Shown here: positions 18,307-28,992 of the stretch, one piece after another
Layout of the letters: the number at the start of each line of letters is the position of its first letter
How positions within the stretch are numbered: position 1 is the first letter of the stretch
DNA from: DATJOJ01 sp035507035
Lineage (GTDB): Bacteria > Acidobacteriota > Terriglobia > Terriglobales > Acidobacteriaceae
Assembly (NCBI GenBank): GCA_035507035.1
Contig: DATJOJ010000011.1
Span: 1 to 64,000, forward strand
Length of the DNA stretch: 64,000 nucleotides
Direction: 5' to 3'
Position numbers and translations under genes: made by a program
The notes under the pieces: generated by a model
The model's database searches: none
Seen by the model: only the letters and a program-made list of their open reading frames with translations
What the model was told of the DNA's origin: nothing

Positions 18307-21300
18307 TCACTCGCCAGGTTTTGCGGGTTCGAACTTGCGCTGCGCCAGATATTCGTAGAGTCGATAACGCGATTCCGCATCGTGTTGCGCTTCCGCCCAT
18401 AGCCGCTTGGCATCTTCCGGTTTGCTGGTGGTGAGCATCTTGAAGCGCGTTTCCATCGACAAGAAATCCTGGACTTTCTTCGTTGGAGACCGCGAATCCA
18501 GAATCAGCGGATTCTCCCCTTGGGCTGTGCGCTCTGGGTTGTAGCGATAAAGCAACCATTGACCGGAATCCACTGCGGACTTCTGGTCCTGCATCCCCGT
18601 GGTCATGTTGATTCCGTGGGCGATGCAATGCGCGTAGGCAATGATGATGCTCGGCCCGTCGTAAGCCTCCGCTTCGAGGAAGGCCTTCAGGGTGTGCTCG
18701 TCTTTGGCGCCCATGGCTACGCTGGCGACGTAAACATTTCCATAGCTCATCGCCATCAAGCCAAGATCTTTTTTCGGCCCCGGTTTACCGCCGGCTGCAA
18801 ATTTTGCAACCGCGGCACGAGGCGTGGATTTCGATGATTGTCCGCCGGTGTTTGAGTAAACTTCCGTATCTAGAACGAGCAGGTTCACATTGCGTCCGCT
18901 GGCGATGACATGATCTAAGCCGCCATATCCGATGTCATAGGCCCAGCCATCGCCGCCCACGATCCAAACACTTTTCTTGACCAGCATGTCGGCAATTGCC
19001 AGCAGTTGTTTGGCCTCAGGGAAATTGAGCTTGCCCAACCGCTCCTTGAGGACGTCTACGCGCTGGCGTTGTTCGTAGATGTCGGCTTCGTCTTTTTGTG
19101 GAGAAGCGATCAGGGCGTTTGCTAGCTCTCCACCAATCGTTACCGCAAGTCTTTTCACCAGCTCTTTCGCAAATTCGGTCTGCTTATCGACCGACAGCCG
19201 GAATCCGAGGCCGAACTCGGCGTTATCTTCAAAAAGCGAATTCGACCAGGCTGGACCACGGCCGTCTGCGTTCTTGGTCCATGGCGTCGTGGGAAGATTG
19301 CCGCCGTAGATCGACGAGCATCCTGTGGCGTTAGCGATGATGGCGCGATCACCGAACAGCTGCGACATCAATTTGAGGTATGGCGTCTCGCCGCATCCCG
19401 AGCAAGCGCCAGAGAATTCGAAAAGCGGCTCCTGAATTTGCTGCTGTCGAATCGCGCCCGGTTTGATCTTGCGGCGATCGAGTTCTGGAATTTTCAGGAA
19501 GAACTCCCAATTCTCGCGTTCCGGCACGCGTAGCGGCGGTTGCGGAACCATATTGATGGCCTTCAACCGCGTTTCGGCCTTGTTCTTAACGGGGCAGATA
19601 TCGACGCAGATGCCGCATCCGGTGCAGTCTTCCGGCGCAACCTGAATCGTGTACTTCAAGCCTTGCCACTCTTTGTCGCGGGCTTCGGTAGATTTGAAAT
19701 TTACCGGCGCCCCGGCCAATTCTTTCGACTCGTAAACCTTGATTCGGATCACTGCATGTGGGCAAACCATGGCGCACTTGCCGCACTGGATGCAGATCTT
19801 GCTGTCCCACTCGGGAATTTCCAGTGCGATGTTGCGTTTCTCCCACTTCGCCGTGCCCGTGGGAAATGTGCCATCTGCCGAAAATGCGCTGACTGGTAAT
19901 TCGTCGCCGCGGCCGGCATAAATTGGGCCTAGTACGTTGCGCTCGAATTCCGGGGCCGAAGGCGAAAAAGGCGGCGGCATCTCGATTGCGCTCGTAGATT
20001 GGGCGGGAGCGTTTACTTCAAACAGATGTGCCAGCGTTTCGTCGACCGCTTTCAGGTTTTTCTGAACAATCTCTTCGCCTTTGCGGCCGTAAGTGTGACG
20101 AATCGATTCGCGAATTGCCGCGATGGCTTGATCTCTCGGCAGGACCTTGGAGATCGCGAAGAAGCAGACCTGGAGGATGGTATTCATGCGGCTGCCCATG
20201 CCGGTGTCGCGGGCAACCGTGTAAGCGTCGATGACAAAGAACCGCGCCTTTTTGGCAATGATCTGCTCTTGCACCGGACGCGGTAAATGGTCCCAAACCT
20301 CGTCAGGCCCGAACGGGCTGTTGAGTAAGAACGTCCCGCCGGAGACGAGCGAGTTGAGCATGTCGTAGCGCTCGAGGAAAATCCACTGATGGCAGGCAAC
20401 GAAATTCGCCTTTGAAACCAGATAACTGGAGCGGATCAGCTCGGGTCCGAAGCGCAGGTGTGAAACCGTCATCGCGCCGGATTTCTTGGAATCGTAGACG
20501 AAGTATCCTTGCGCGTAGTGGTCAGTGTTCTCGCCGATAATCTTGATCGAGTTTTTATTTGCGCCCACTGTCCCGTCCGCGCCCAATCCGTAGAAAAGCC
20601 CGCGAACCACATTCTCCGGTTCAGTTGAAAATTCGGCGTCGTACGGCAGGCTGGTATGAGTAACGTCGTCATTGATGCCAATCGTGAAATGATCTTTGGG
20701 ATCGTCCAGCTTTAAGTTGTCATAAACTGCCTTGACCATCGCGGGCGTAAATTCCTTCGAGGACAACCCATAGCGCCCACCGATCACTTTCGGCGTAATT
20801 CTTGGTCTTCCTTGCTTCGTTCCCTCATTCAGAGCGCTTACTATATCGAGATAAAGTGGCTCTCCAATCGCTCCCGATTCCTTCGTGCGATCCAGCACGG
20901 CGATCTTCCGAACACTCGCAGGCAAGCAATTCAAGAAATGGCTAACCGCAAACGGCCGGTACAATCGAACCTTCAGCAACCCGACTTTGTCACCGTGGGC
21001 ATTGAGATAGTCGACCGTTTCATGCGTTACTTCCGCGCCTGATCCCATCATCACGATGACACGTTCGGCGTCCGGCGCGCCGACGTAATCGAACAGGTTG
21101 TAGCGGCGCTGTGTGACCTGAGCAAACTTATCCATCACGCTCTGCACTTTTTTCGGACACGCCTCGTAATACCGGTTGGCCGTCTCGCGAATCTGGAAGA
21201 AAACATCAGGATTTTGCGCAGTGCCACGCAGTACCGGATGGTCTGGCGACAAAGCGCGTTGCCGATGTTCAATGACGCGGTCTGGGTTGATCAGACTCCG

Positions 21301-21873
21301 AATCTCATCGTCGCTTAGCACCACGATTTTGCTGACTTCATGCGAGGTCCGGAAACCGTCAAAGAAATGCAGGAAAGGAATTCGGCTTTCGAGGGAAGCG
21401 GCATGAGCGATCAGTGCCAGGTCCATCGCCTCCTGCACCGAATTCGAGCACAGCATGGCATATCCCGTGCTGCGGCAAAACATCACGTCACTGTGATCGC
21501 CGAAAATCGAAAGCGCATGGGTGGCTACGGTTCGAGCCGAAACATGAAATGCCGTCGGAGTAAGTTCGCCGGCAATTTTGTTCATGTTCGGTATCATGAG
21601 CAGTAATCCCTGCGATGCGGTAAACGTCGTCGCTAACGATCCAGTCTGTAGCGCGCCATGCACCGCTCCAGCTGCCCCGCCCTCGCTCTGCATTTCGGTC
21701 ACCTGAGGCACCGTGCCCCAAACGTTGGGCAAACCTTCGGACGCCCATTGGTCGGCCCATTCGCCCATCGGCGAGGAGGGCGTGATCGGATAAATGGCAA
21801 TCACTTCGTTGACGCGATAAGCGACGTGCGCCACCGCCTCATTGGCGTCCATGGTCTTGAACTTGCGGCTCAT
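18307..21873 (-). CDS. nifJ: pyruvate:ferredoxin (flavodoxin) oxidoreductase
   Basis: This is a single-chain PFOR of 1188 residues, the usual length. It interconverts pyruvate and acetyl-CoA plus CO2 with a low-potential electron carrier. The N-terminal domain (VAYRVNEVIAIYPITPSSPMGE) and domain II are followed by two 4Fe-4S motifs, CIQCGKCAMVCP and CTGCGICVDICP. The C-terminal TPP domain contains CSGCGETPYLK, GGDGWAYDIGYGGLDHV and EVYSNTGGQSSKSTP. An AAGGAAG site precedes the ATG. It is divergent from acs, fitting joint control of acetyl-CoA metabolism, and implies oxygen-limited growth capacity. Confidence 0.97.
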   Translation of the reverse strand: MSRKFKTMDANEAVAHVAYRVNEVIAIYPITPSSPMGEWADQWASEGLPNVWGTVPQVTEMQSEGGAAGAVHGALQTGSLATTFTASQGLLLMIPNMNKIAGELTPTAFHVSARTVATHALSIFGDHSDVMFCRSTGYAMLCSNSVQEAMDLALIAHAASLESRIPFLHFFDGFRTSHEVSKIVVLSDDEIRSLINPDRVIEHRQRALSPDHPVLRGTAQNPDVFFQIRETANRYYEACPKKVQSVMDKFAQVTQRRYNLFDYVGAPDAERVIVMMGSGAEVTHETVDYLNAHGDKVGLLKVRLYRPFAVSHFLNCLPASVRKIAVLDRTKESGAIGEPLYLDIVSALNEGTKQGRPRITPKVIGGRYGLSSKEFTPAMVKAVYDNLKLDDPKDHFTIGINDDVTHTSLPYDAEFSTEPENVVRGLFYGLGADGTVGANKNSIKIIGENTDHYAQGYFVYDSKKSGAMTVSHLRFGPELIRSSYLVSKANFVACHQWIFLERYDMLNSLVSGGTFLLNSPFGPDEVWDHLPRPVQEQIIAKKARFFVIDAYTVARDTGMGSRMNTILQVCFFAISKVLPRDQAIAAIRESIRHTYGRKGEEIVQKNLKAVDETLAHLFEVNAPAQSTSAIEMPPPFSPSAPEFERNVLGPIYAGRGDELPVSAFSADGTFPTGTAKWEKRNIALEIPEWDSKICIQCGKCAMVCPHAVIRIKVYESKELAGAPVNFKSTEARDKEWQGLKYTIQVAPEDCTGCGICVDICPVKNKAETRLKAINMVPQPPLRVPERENWEFFLKIPELDRRKIKPGAIRQQQIQEPLFEFSGACSGCGETPYLKLMSQLFGDRAIIANATGCSSIYGGNLPTTPWTKNADGRGPAWSNSLFEDNAEFGLGFRLSVDKQTEFAKELVKRLAVTIGGELANALIASPQKDEADIYEQRQRVDVLKERLGKLNFPEAKQLLAIADMLVKKSVWIVGGDGWAYDIGYGGLDHVIASGRNVNLLVLDTEVYSNTGGQSSKSTPRAAVAKFAAGGKPGPKKDLGLMAMSYGNVYVASVAMGAKDEHTLKAFLEAEAYDGPSIIIAYAHCIAHGINMTTGMQDQKSAVDSGQWLLYRYNPERTAQGENPLILDSRSPTKKVQDFLSMETRFKMLTTSKPEDAKRLWAEAQHDAESRYRLYEYLAQRKFEPAKPGE

Positions 21874-21983
21874 GATCTTCCTTCTACGGCAGGGCTATGA
21901 ACACAAACCAGTTATGCGCCACTCACCGTAACTAAATCATGCGCGTTGGGGAATTTCGCGTCGGGGATGAAGATCACTTGGGG

Positions 21984-22001
21984 ATGTGACGAGAATCACA
22001 T
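21984..22001. promoter_or_regulatory. CRP/FNR-type palindromic operator
   Basis: The sequence ATGTGA-CGAGAA-TCACAT is a perfect 6-bp inverted repeat with a 6-bp spacer and matches the CRP consensus half-sites TGTGA-N6-TCACA exactly. It lies in the 243-base divergent intergenic region between nifJ and acs, about 110 bases from either start codon. A Crp-family regulator is inferred; no such gene is in the window. Confidence 0.55.
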
Positions 22002-22116
22002 GGCGCTGCCAAAGACACGTTATATTTCTTACTTTTGCGTTCTGCGCGAAGTCTGCTTTGCGAACTCAGGATGTTAGAATGACGGCGCAAACGCGAGTTT
22101 AATTCCGAGGATTCCC

Positions 22117-24093
22117 ATGCCTGACAAAGCGCCACTCCAGGTCCCCGAAAGCAACATCGACTCCGTCCTTCAGGAGCAGCGCCAGTTCGACTGCCCTGAG
22201 CATTTCCGCCAGAATGCTCACATCAAGAGCCTGGAAGAGTACGAGCGCATCTACCGCGAGTCCGTCGAGCAGCCGGAGAGATTCTGGGGCCGCATCGCCG
22301 AGGAGTTGCACTGGTTCAAGAAGTGGGACAAAGTCCTCGAATGGAACAATCCCTGGGCAAAGTGGTTTGTCGGCGGCCAGATCAATCTGTCTTACAACTG
22401 CCTCGATCGCCACGTTCAAACCTGGCGGAAGAACAAAGCCGCGCTCATTTGGGAGAGCGAGCCTGGCGAAGTTCGCACCCTGACCTACCAGCAATTGCTG
22501 CGCGAAGTGCAAAAGTTCGCCAATGTCCTCAAGTCACTCGGGGTAAAGAAAGGCGATCGCGTCGCTATTTACATGGGCATGACACCAGAACTTCCCATTG
22601 CAATGCTTGCCTGTGCTCGCATCGGTGCTCCGCATACGATCGTCTTTGGCGGCTTCGCCGCGAACGCACTTGTCGATCGTATCCACGACTCGCAAGCCAT
22701 CGCGGTGATTACCCAAGACGGCGCTTACCGCCGCGGCTCGGAAGTAAAATTGTTTCCTGCAGTTGAGGAGGCCCTGAAATCCTGTCCCTCGGTAAAGAAT
22801 GTAGTCGTCTACAAACGCACGGGTTCGCACATCAATCTTCAACCCGGACGCGATCACTGGTGGCACGAGCTGATGGAATCTGTTTCGGATGAATGTTCCG
22901 CTGAACCCCTTGACTCCGAGCATCCTCTTTACATCCTTTACACCTCGGGAACGACCGGTAAGCCCAAAGGCGTGGTTCACACGACCGGCGGATATTCGGT
23001 TGGAACTTATCTCACCACGAAGTGGGTTTTCGATCTTAAAGAAGAAGACACCTATTGGTGTACCGCCGACATCGGGTGGGTGACCGGCCACAGCTACATT
23101 ATTTATGGCCCGTTGCAGAATGGAGCCACCAGCGTGATGTACGAAGGCGCGCCCAACTTCCCCGAGCCCGACCGTTTCTGGCAGATCATCGACCGTCATC
23201 AAGTCAATGTTTTTTACACCGCGCCCACCGCGATCCGAACCTTCATCAAATGGGGAGAGCAGTGGCCGCGCAAGCATCGTCTCGATAGCCTGCGCCTCCT
23301 CGGCACCGTCGGGGAGCCCATCAATCCCGAAGCCTGGATGTGGTACCGCGAAGTCATCGGCCACGAGCGCTGTCCCATCGTCGATACCTGGTGGCAAACC
23401 GAGACCGGGATGATCATGATCAGTCCAATCCCCGGCGCAATTGCGGCCAAACCCGGCTCGGCGACGCGGCCCATACCCGGTGTCGTGCCGGAAATCGTTT
23501 CCATCGACGGCAAGCCTGTTCCCGATGGCTCCGGAGGATTTCTCATCATCCGCCAGCCCTGGCCTGCAATGCTGCGCACGATCTATGGCGATCCGGATCG
23601 CTACGTGCGGCAATACTGGTCAAACATTCCCGGGGCTTATTTCACCGGCGACGGCGCCCGCAAAGATAAAGATGGTTATTTCTGGATCATGGGTCGCGTC
23701 GACGACGTCATCAACGTGTCCGGCCACCGCCTGAGCACCATGGAGGTAGAGTCGGCGCTTGTGGCACACGAGGCGGTTGCCGAAGCCGCCGTGGTCGGCC
23801 GTCCGGATGACCTGAAAGGCCAGGCGATCTCTGCATTCGTTACCCTCGAACAAGGCCAGAAGCCCACGCCAGAGCTGAAAGAAGAATTGCGGCGCTGGGT
23901 TGCCAAAGAAATCGGCGCACTCGCGCGTCCCGACGATATTCGCTTCACCGACACGCTTCCTAAAACCCGCAGCGGAAAAATCATGCGTCGCCTGCTGCGC
24001 GAGCTGGCGACCAGCGGCGAAGTCAAGGGCGATATGACGACGCTCGAAGATTTCAGTGTCATTTCAAGACTGAAAGAAAGTGACGAAGCGTAG
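22117..24093 (+). CDS. acs: acetyl-CoA synthetase (acetate--CoA ligase)
   Basis: The 658-residue AMP-forming ligase activates acetate to acetyl-CoA through acetyl-AMP. It has the P-loop [15 protein letters not shown], the [11 protein letters not shown] motif with the tryptophan that restricts the pocket to acetate, [31 protein letters not shown] (split by the A8 hinge), and the acetylatable lysine motif [21 protein letters not shown] ribosome site precedes the ATG. It diverges from nifJ across a CRP-type site. Confidence 0.97.
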   Translation: MPDKAPLQVPESNIDSVLQEQRQFDCPEHFRQNAHIKSLEEYERIYRESVEQPERFWGRIAEELHWFKKWDKVLEWNNPWAKWFVGGQINLSYNCLDRHVQTWRKNKAALIWESEPGEVRTLTYQQLLREVQKFANVLKSLGVKKGDRVAIYMGMTPELPIAMLACARIGAPHTIVFGGFAANALVDRIHDSQAIAVITQDGAYRRGSEVKLFPAVEEALKSCPSVKNVVVYKRTGSHINLQPGRDHWWHELMESVSDECSAEPLDSEHPLYILYTSGTTGKPKGVVHTTGGYSVGTYLTTKWVFDLKEEDTYWCTADIGWVTGHSYIIYGPLQNGATSVMYEGAPNFPEPDRFWQIIDRHQVNVFYTAPTAIRTFIKWGEQWPRKHRLDSLRLLGTVGEPINPEAWMWYREVIGHERCPIVDTWWQTETGMIMISPIPGAIAAKPGSATRPIPGVVPEIVSIDGKPVPDGSGGFLIIRQPWPAMLRTIYGDPDRYVRQYWSNIPGAYFTGDGARKDKDGYFWIMGRVDDVINVSGHRLSTMEVESALVAHEAVAEAAVVGRPDDLKGQAISAFVTLEQGQKPTPELKEELRRWVAKEIGALARPDDIRFTDTLPKTRSGKIMRRLLRELATSGEVKGDMTTLEDFSVISRLKESDEA

Positions 24094-24270
24094 AAGGAGC
24101 AGGCATGCCTACCGACGTGTCTACCAGGTATTCCCATCGCAGTGTTGGCGAACTCCTGCGGGTCTGAATTGCTAGATAAATCAGCGATATTGTCCCTTCC
24201 CAGCGTTGACTTGCTGCCTGCTGCACTCCTAAGATAGCTGCCCAGCAGAGCGCGCCAGCTTTGCCTAGAG

Positions 24271-27192
24271 ATGATTGGCCAAACCATCTCGCACTACCGC
24301 ATCGTCGAGAAACTCGGCGGCGGAGGGATGGGTGTCGTTTATAAAGCCGAGGATCTGGAACTCGGCCGTTTCGTTGCCATCAAGTTTCTTCCCGAAGACT
24401 TGGCCCGTGATCCGGTGGCCTTGGAGCGCTTCCGCCGTGAGGCCCGCGCCGCCTCGGCGCTGAACCATCCCAACATCTGCACCATCTACGAGATTTCCAA
24501 GCACGAAGGGCGCCCTTTCATCGTGATGGAATTTCTTGATGGGTTGCCGCTGAAACACAAAATCGCCGGTCGCGCGTTGGGAATGGAAATTCTGTTGCCT
24601 CTGGCGGTCGAAATCGCTGACGCGCTCGAGGCGGCCCATGCCGCCGGCATCGTCCATCGCGACATCAAGCCGGAGAACATTTTTGTCACAAAGCGCAGTC
24701 ATGGCAAAATTCTGGATTTCGGCGTCGCTAAGGTCACCGATAAGATTGCCGATGGTACGAGTGGATCGGAAACAACCGTTGCCGACTCGGAAGCCGTGTA
24801 TCTAACCAAGCCCGGCGCCATGCTGGGGACGGTGGCTTATATGTCGCCGGAGCAGGTGCGTGCCAAAGACCTGGATGTGCGAACGGACCTGTTTTCGTTT
24901 GGTGCGGTGCTGTATGAAATGGCAACTGGCAGAATGCCATTTGGGGGTTCCAGCGCCGGAGAAATTTATGGCGCCATCCTCCACGAGGAAGCCGCGCCAC
25001 CCTCAACCCTGAATCCACAGATTTCGTCAGATCTGGAATCGGTCATTCGCAAGGCATTAGAAAAGGATCGCGATCTGCGCTACCAGCATGCCACGGACAT
25101 GCGAGCGGACCTGCAACGATTGAAGCGGGACACGGATTCCGGTTCGTCTGCAGCAGCGGGGACGGCGAGTGGTCGCTGGACCAAGTCATCGACAGACCAT
25201 GTGGAGACAGGAGCTCTCTTCCGTCCGGGACGGGCGAAGCTCGCCAGCGCACTTATTGCCCTAATCGTCGCCCTCCTTATCGTTGCCGGCGGACTCTATT
25301 ACCGCTCGCATCGCGCGAAGCGTCTGACCGACAAAGATACGGTTGTTCTGGCTGACTTCAGCAACAGTACGGGCGACCCGATATTCGACGACACATTAAA
25401 GACTGCGCTCACTATTGCTCTGAATCAATCACCGTTCTTGAATGTGCTTTCCGAAAACAAAGTAGCCGCAACCTTGAAGCTGATGACCCGGCCGCCGAGC
25501 ACGCCTGTTTCGCCCGACATCGCCCGTGAGGTGTGTCAGCGTAGCGGAAGCAAGGCCTATATCGCGGGCGCAATTGGCAGCCTCGGCAGTGAATATGTGC
25601 TCGGATTGAAGGCGGTGGATTGCCAGAGCGGAGATACGCTTTCGCAGAACCAAATTACGGTTGGGTCGAAGGAGAAAGTGTTGAACGAGCTCGGCAGGTT
25701 GGCTTCGCAATTGCGCGGCCAGTTGGGCGAGTCTCTGGCAACGGTGCAAAGGCTCGACGTTCCACTCCTGCAAGCCACAACCTCGTCGCTGGAGGCGCTA
25801 AAAGCGTATAGTCAGGGCGGAACGGCCTACACGGAAAAAGGTACGATCGCGGCTCTCCCTTATTTCGAGCGGGCCATTGAGCTTGATCCGAACTTTGCCA
25901 TGGGCTACCGGGCGATCGGTGATCTTTACTTCACGCTCAGCGAGGTGAGCCGCGCCAGCGATTACCTGACCAAAGCATTCCAGTTGCGTGACCACGCCAG
26001 CGAACGCGAAAAGCTGAATATCACAGCGGACTACTATCAGAATGTGACTGGCGAGTTGGATAAGGCTGCCCAGGCGTATCAGGAGGTCATCGAAAGCTAC
26101 CCTCGAGACTTCGCGGCGTATTCGAATCTGGGGGTTATCTTCGCTCCGCAGGGACAATATGAAAAGGCGGTGCAAATTACGCGTCAGGCCCTGCAGATTG
26201 AGCCGGACGCGGTCGAGGTCTACGAAAACCTCGCCAACTATGGTCTTGCCTTGCAGCAATTCGACGAAACTCGACGCGTGATTCGCGAACTGCAGGCCAG
26301 AAAGCTGGACAATTTCGCGATGCACAGCACGTCGTATGCGTTGGCCTTTCTTAGCAACGACTCTACAGCCATGCAGCAGAACCAACAGTGGCTCGTGGGT
26401 AAGCCAGAATTCGAAAACTTTGGATTGGCTCTTGCCTCCGACAGCGAAGCATACGTTGGTCATCTGAATAAAGCCCGGGAGTTGACGAAGCAAGCAGTCG
26501 ACTCGGCCATTCGGGCCGACAGCAAAGAGAATGGCGCAATCTGGCTGGAGAACGCCGCGCTGCGCGAGGCTGCCTTCGGGAATCCGATAGAGGCCAAAGA
26601 ACGGGCAGCGGAGGGCCTCAAGCTGGCTCCGGCAAGTCAAGGCGCACAGGTCGAGGCTGCCCTCGCGTTCGCCATCGCCGGCGATGTACCCCGAGCGGAA
26701 GGGCTAGCAGATGACTTGAATAAACGCTTCCCTCTCGATACGCAAATGCAGGCGCTTTGGCTGCCTGCAGTCAAAATGGAGCTAGCGTTTCCGAAAAAGA
26801 GTCACCTGAGCGAGCAGGCGATCCCTCCCCCTGTTTTTCCATTGGAGCTCGGGCAGATTGCATTCGTGCTGAACATTTCTTGCCTTTATCACATCTACAC
26901 TCGCGGCGAGGCATATCTGGCTGCCGGGCAGGGTAGTGCTGCGGCTGCCGAATTTCAGAAGATTCTCGACCACAACGGTATCGTATGGAATTGCTGGACC
27001 GGGGCCCTGGCACATCTAGGGGTTGCGCAAGCGAACGCTCTGGAGTCGAAAAGCTCTCAAGGTGCGGAGGCGGACGCAGCGCGCGTCCGTGCGCTTGCGG
27101 CTTACAAGGATTTCTTTGCCTTATGGAAGGATGCCGACCCCGACATTCCTATCCTGAAACAAGCCAGGGCTGAATTCGCCAGGCTGCAATAA
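24271..27192 (+). CDS. membrane Ser/Thr protein kinase with TolB-like/TPR extracytoplasmic domain
   Basis: This is a 973-residue PknB-type kinase. The N-terminal catalytic domain (residues 8-275) has a glycine loop [41 protein letters not shown] and [10 protein letters not shown], so all catalytic residues are present. A transmembrane helix follows (about 325-346). The C-terminal part from residue 355 starts [20 protein letters not shown], continues with a TolB/FlgO-like region, and ends in TPR repeats ([40 protein letters not shown]). The same C-terminal module occurs in the winged-helix protein at 36965-39373. The stop lies one base from the stop of the convergent small gene. Confidence 0.94.
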   Translation: MIGQTISHYRIVEKLGGGGMGVVYKAEDLELGRFVAIKFLPEDLARDPVALERFRREARAASALNHPNICTIYEISKHEGRPFIVMEFLDGLPLKHKIAGRALGMEILLPLAVEIADALEAAHAAGIVHRDIKPENIFVTKRSHGKILDFGVAKVTDKIADGTSGSETTVADSEAVYLTKPGAMLGTVAYMSPEQVRAKDLDVRTDLFSFGAVLYEMATGRMPFGGSSAGEIYGAILHEEAAPPSTLNPQISSDLESVIRKALEKDRDLRYQHATDMRADLQRLKRDTDSGSSAAAGTASGRWTKSSTDHVETGALFRPGRAKLASALIALIVALLIVAGGLYYRSHRAKRLTDKDTVVLADFSNSTGDPIFDDTLKTALTIALNQSPFLNVLSENKVAATLKLMTRPPSTPVSPDIAREVCQRSGSKAYIAGAIGSLGSEYVLGLKAVDCQSGDTLSQNQITVGSKEKVLNELGRLASQLRGQLGESLATVQRLDVPLLQATTSSLEALKAYSQGGTAYTEKGTIAALPYFERAIELDPNFAMGYRAIGDLYFTLSEVSRASDYLTKAFQLRDHASEREKLNITADYYQNVTGELDKAAQAYQEVIESYPRDFAAYSNLGVIFAPQGQYEKAVQITRQALQIEPDAVEVYENLANYGLALQQFDETRRVIRELQARKLDNFAMHSTSYALAFLSNDSTAMQQNQQWLVGKPEFENFGLALASDSEAYVGHLNKARELTKQAVDSAIRADSKENGAIWLENAALREAAFGNPIEAKERAAEGLKLAPASQGAQVEAALAFAIAGDVPRAEGLADDLNKRFPLDTQMQALWLPAVKMELAFPKKSHLSEQAIPPPVFPLELGQIAFVLNISCLYHIYTRGEAYLAAGQGSAAAAEFQKILDHNGIVWNCWTGALAHLGVAQANALESKSSQGAEADAARVRALAAYKDFFALWKDADPDIPILKQARAEFARLQ

Positions 27193-27193
27193 A

Positions 27194-27484
27194 TTATGCC
27201 GAGGCAAGAGTTCGCCAAAGGCCGGGCTTCAATTCGCGCATTTCCGACCGATGTCCCTGTTGAAAACTGCATAGCTTGGCGTTGCTGGGTGATATTTCAT
27301 CCTGCGCGAGAGCTTCCCCGATCAACTCTTTTGCTCCATCGCTCGCTTGTTCAAGTAAGATTCTTGCCAGCACACGTACGTCTTGGTCGGGTGAATCCAG
27401 AGCACGAATCAGTTCCAGTCCGGCGTCTTGTTTTCCAAACTGCGCCCATGCCATACCGCACATCACCAGATAGTCTCCGTACAT
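27194..27484 (-). CDS. small HEAT-like hypothetical protein
   Basis: A 96-residue protein with no family I can name. Residues 5-60 look alpha-helical with a HEAT-repeat flavour (MAWAQFGKQDAGLELIRAL, DQDVRVLARILLEQA). The case for a real gene is the perfect AGGAGG located six bases before the ATG at 27484; the frame extends five codons further to a GTG. It converges on the kinase gene with one base between the two stop codons, so each transcript must run antisense into the other. Confidence 0.6.
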   Translation of the reverse strand: MYGDYLVMCGMAWAQFGKQDAGLELIRALDSPDQDVRVLARILLEQASDGAKELIGEALAQDEISPSNAKLCSFQQGHRSEMRELKPGLWRTLASA

Positions 27485-27585
27485 TTGCGGCCTCCTCACG
27501 AGTGCTGCTATCTCTTTATACGTATGAGATGGCGAATGGGATCGTACAGTTTTGTCAAATGATTGTTAAAAGAATGCTTAGGAAC

Positions 27586-27975
27586 CTAGAAAGCCCAGCC
27601 AGAGCCAAGCAGACTGTACAGCAAGATCACCAGCACAATTAGGGTAAAGACCGTGTACATGTGATCGTGCTCTTCCGCAAATCCCCAGATCGAGAAAGCC
27701 ACTCTGGCTACAGGTGTGGCGACGAGCAGCACAAGCCCCAACTGGATGATGCCGCGGCCGTGCCCGGTGAAGGCGCTATGAATGATGCCGGGCAGGCTGC
27801 GGAAGTCGGCTGGCTCGCCATGAAAAACCCGGTAGTCAGGCAGTGATGTGCCGTGGCGAATTAGGTAAACGATTGCGCCAGCGAAGACGACGGCCGCGGA
27901 TAAGCCCACTCCGGTTCGCAGCAGGTTTCCAATTACATTCTCAATTTGTTGGTCGGTCCACCCCGCCTTGGCCAT
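27586..27975 (-). CDS. DUF1634 membrane protein
   Basis: This 129-residue protein matches the DUF1634 type: QQIENVIGNLLRTGVGLSA opens the protein and three transmembrane helices follow (about residues 17-38, 75-95 and 105-125), with HSAFTGHGRGIIQLGLVLLVATPVARVAFS between helices. DUF1634 proteins habitually accompany TauE/SafE transporters. Here the ATG lies two bases after the stop of the transporter gene, which supports a common complex or a shared transport role. Confidence 0.85.
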   Translation of the reverse strand: MAKAGWTDQQIENVIGNLLRTGVGLSAAVVFAGAIVYLIRHGTSLPDYRVFHGEPADFRSLPGIIHSAFTGHGRGIIQLGLVLLVATPVARVAFSIWGFAEEHDHMYTVFTLIVLVILLYSLLGSGWAF

Positions 27976-27977
27976 TG

Positions 27978-28814
27978 TTATATATTTCCGGTGACACCTT
28001 TGTATAGCATCTGTGCGCCGAGCGTGAGAATCACGATGCTGAACACAATCCGTAACACCTTGGTCTCGGCTTTCAACAGAATCCGCACTCCCAGCAGCGA
28101 TCCCCCCAGAACTCCCAGCATCACCGGCATCGCCAGGCCCGGATCAATGTAGCCACGGCCCAGATAGACGCCAGCGCTAGCGGCAGCCGTGACCCCAATC
28201 ATGAAGTTGCTGGTGGTGGTCGAGACTTTAAAGGGAATTTTCATGGCCTGATCCATGGCCAACACTTTGACCGCGCCGGAGCCGATGCCAAGCAAGCCGG
28301 AAAGCGCTCCCGCCCCAAACATCAAGCTGAAGCCTGTGGGCACGCTTTGTACGTTGTAATGCCGGATCCCCTCTTCAGATGGAAAGCTGCCATTCATTTT
28401 CAAACGCGTGGCCAGACGGTCGGGCGGCATGTTTCTCTGATCCGGAGGACGCGGTTTGCGCGACAGGTATGCAGAGTAGACGAGCACCAGCCCGAAAATA
28501 ATGGACAGAGCCTTTGTGGAAATAATCGTTGCCAGAAACGCCCCGCACAGCGCTCCGATCGTAGTCGCGATTTCCAGAAACATGCCGATGCGTATGTTGG
28601 AGAAGCCTTCTTTCACGTAAGCGGCCGCGGCACCCGATGAGGTCGCAATCACGGAAACTAGCGAGGCGCCGATTGCGTAACGGATATCCACTTTAAAGAA
28701 GATGGTCAGCAATGGAACGAGTACTACTCCACCACCCAGACCGGTGAGCGCGCCGAGCAGGCCGGCCACGAAAGATCCCATCGCCAACAGAATGGTTAAT
28801 TCAAAAATGTTCAT
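27978..28814 (-). CDS. TauE/SafE family permease (sulfite/organosulfur exporter-like)
   Basis: This 278-residue integral membrane protein has seven or eight predicted helices in two halves. Each half carries the family's glycine-rich pattern: GALTGLGGGVVLVPLLTIFF with YAIGASLVSVIATSSGA, and GALSGLLGIGSGAVKVLAMD with FKVSTTTSNFMIGVTA. Family members export sulfite, sulfoacetate or related anions; the substrate is not defined here. ATG 28814 is chosen since it begins directly before the first helix (MNIFELTILLAMGSFVAGL); the frame extends to 28928 with a hydrophilic stretch. It forms an operon with the downstream DUF1634 gene. Confidence 0.88.
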   Translation of the reverse strand: MNIFELTILLAMGSFVAGLLGALTGLGGGVVLVPLLTIFFKVDIRYAIGASLVSVIATSSGAAAAYVKEGFSNIRIGMFLEIATTIGALCGAFLATIISTKALSIIFGLVLVYSAYLSRKPRPPDQRNMPPDRLATRLKMNGSFPSEEGIRHYNVQSVPTGFSLMFGAGALSGLLGIGSGAVKVLAMDQAMKIPFKVSTTTSNFMIGVTAAASAGVYLGRGYIDPGLAMPVMLGVLGGSLLGVRILLKAETKVLRIVFSIVILTLGAQMLYKGVTGNI

Positions 28815-28992
28815 TGAGTTCGGAACATAAAGTTTGCCACATTTGCGTGCTCGCCGTCGGCGCTCCTGCAGAAAATCTTTGGCGAAGCAGATTCCTCCGC
28901 CAGACAAACAATACTTCAAGTTAAGCAACGAGCTGAGATGCTCAGACCTTATGCGGTTTTGTACAGACCCGATACTTTTTCAAACCGATTCA

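Noticed and set aside
22534..23613. 359-codon - strand open frame
   Set aside because: It is antisense to acs, which has every catalytic motif; a codon-bias shadow.
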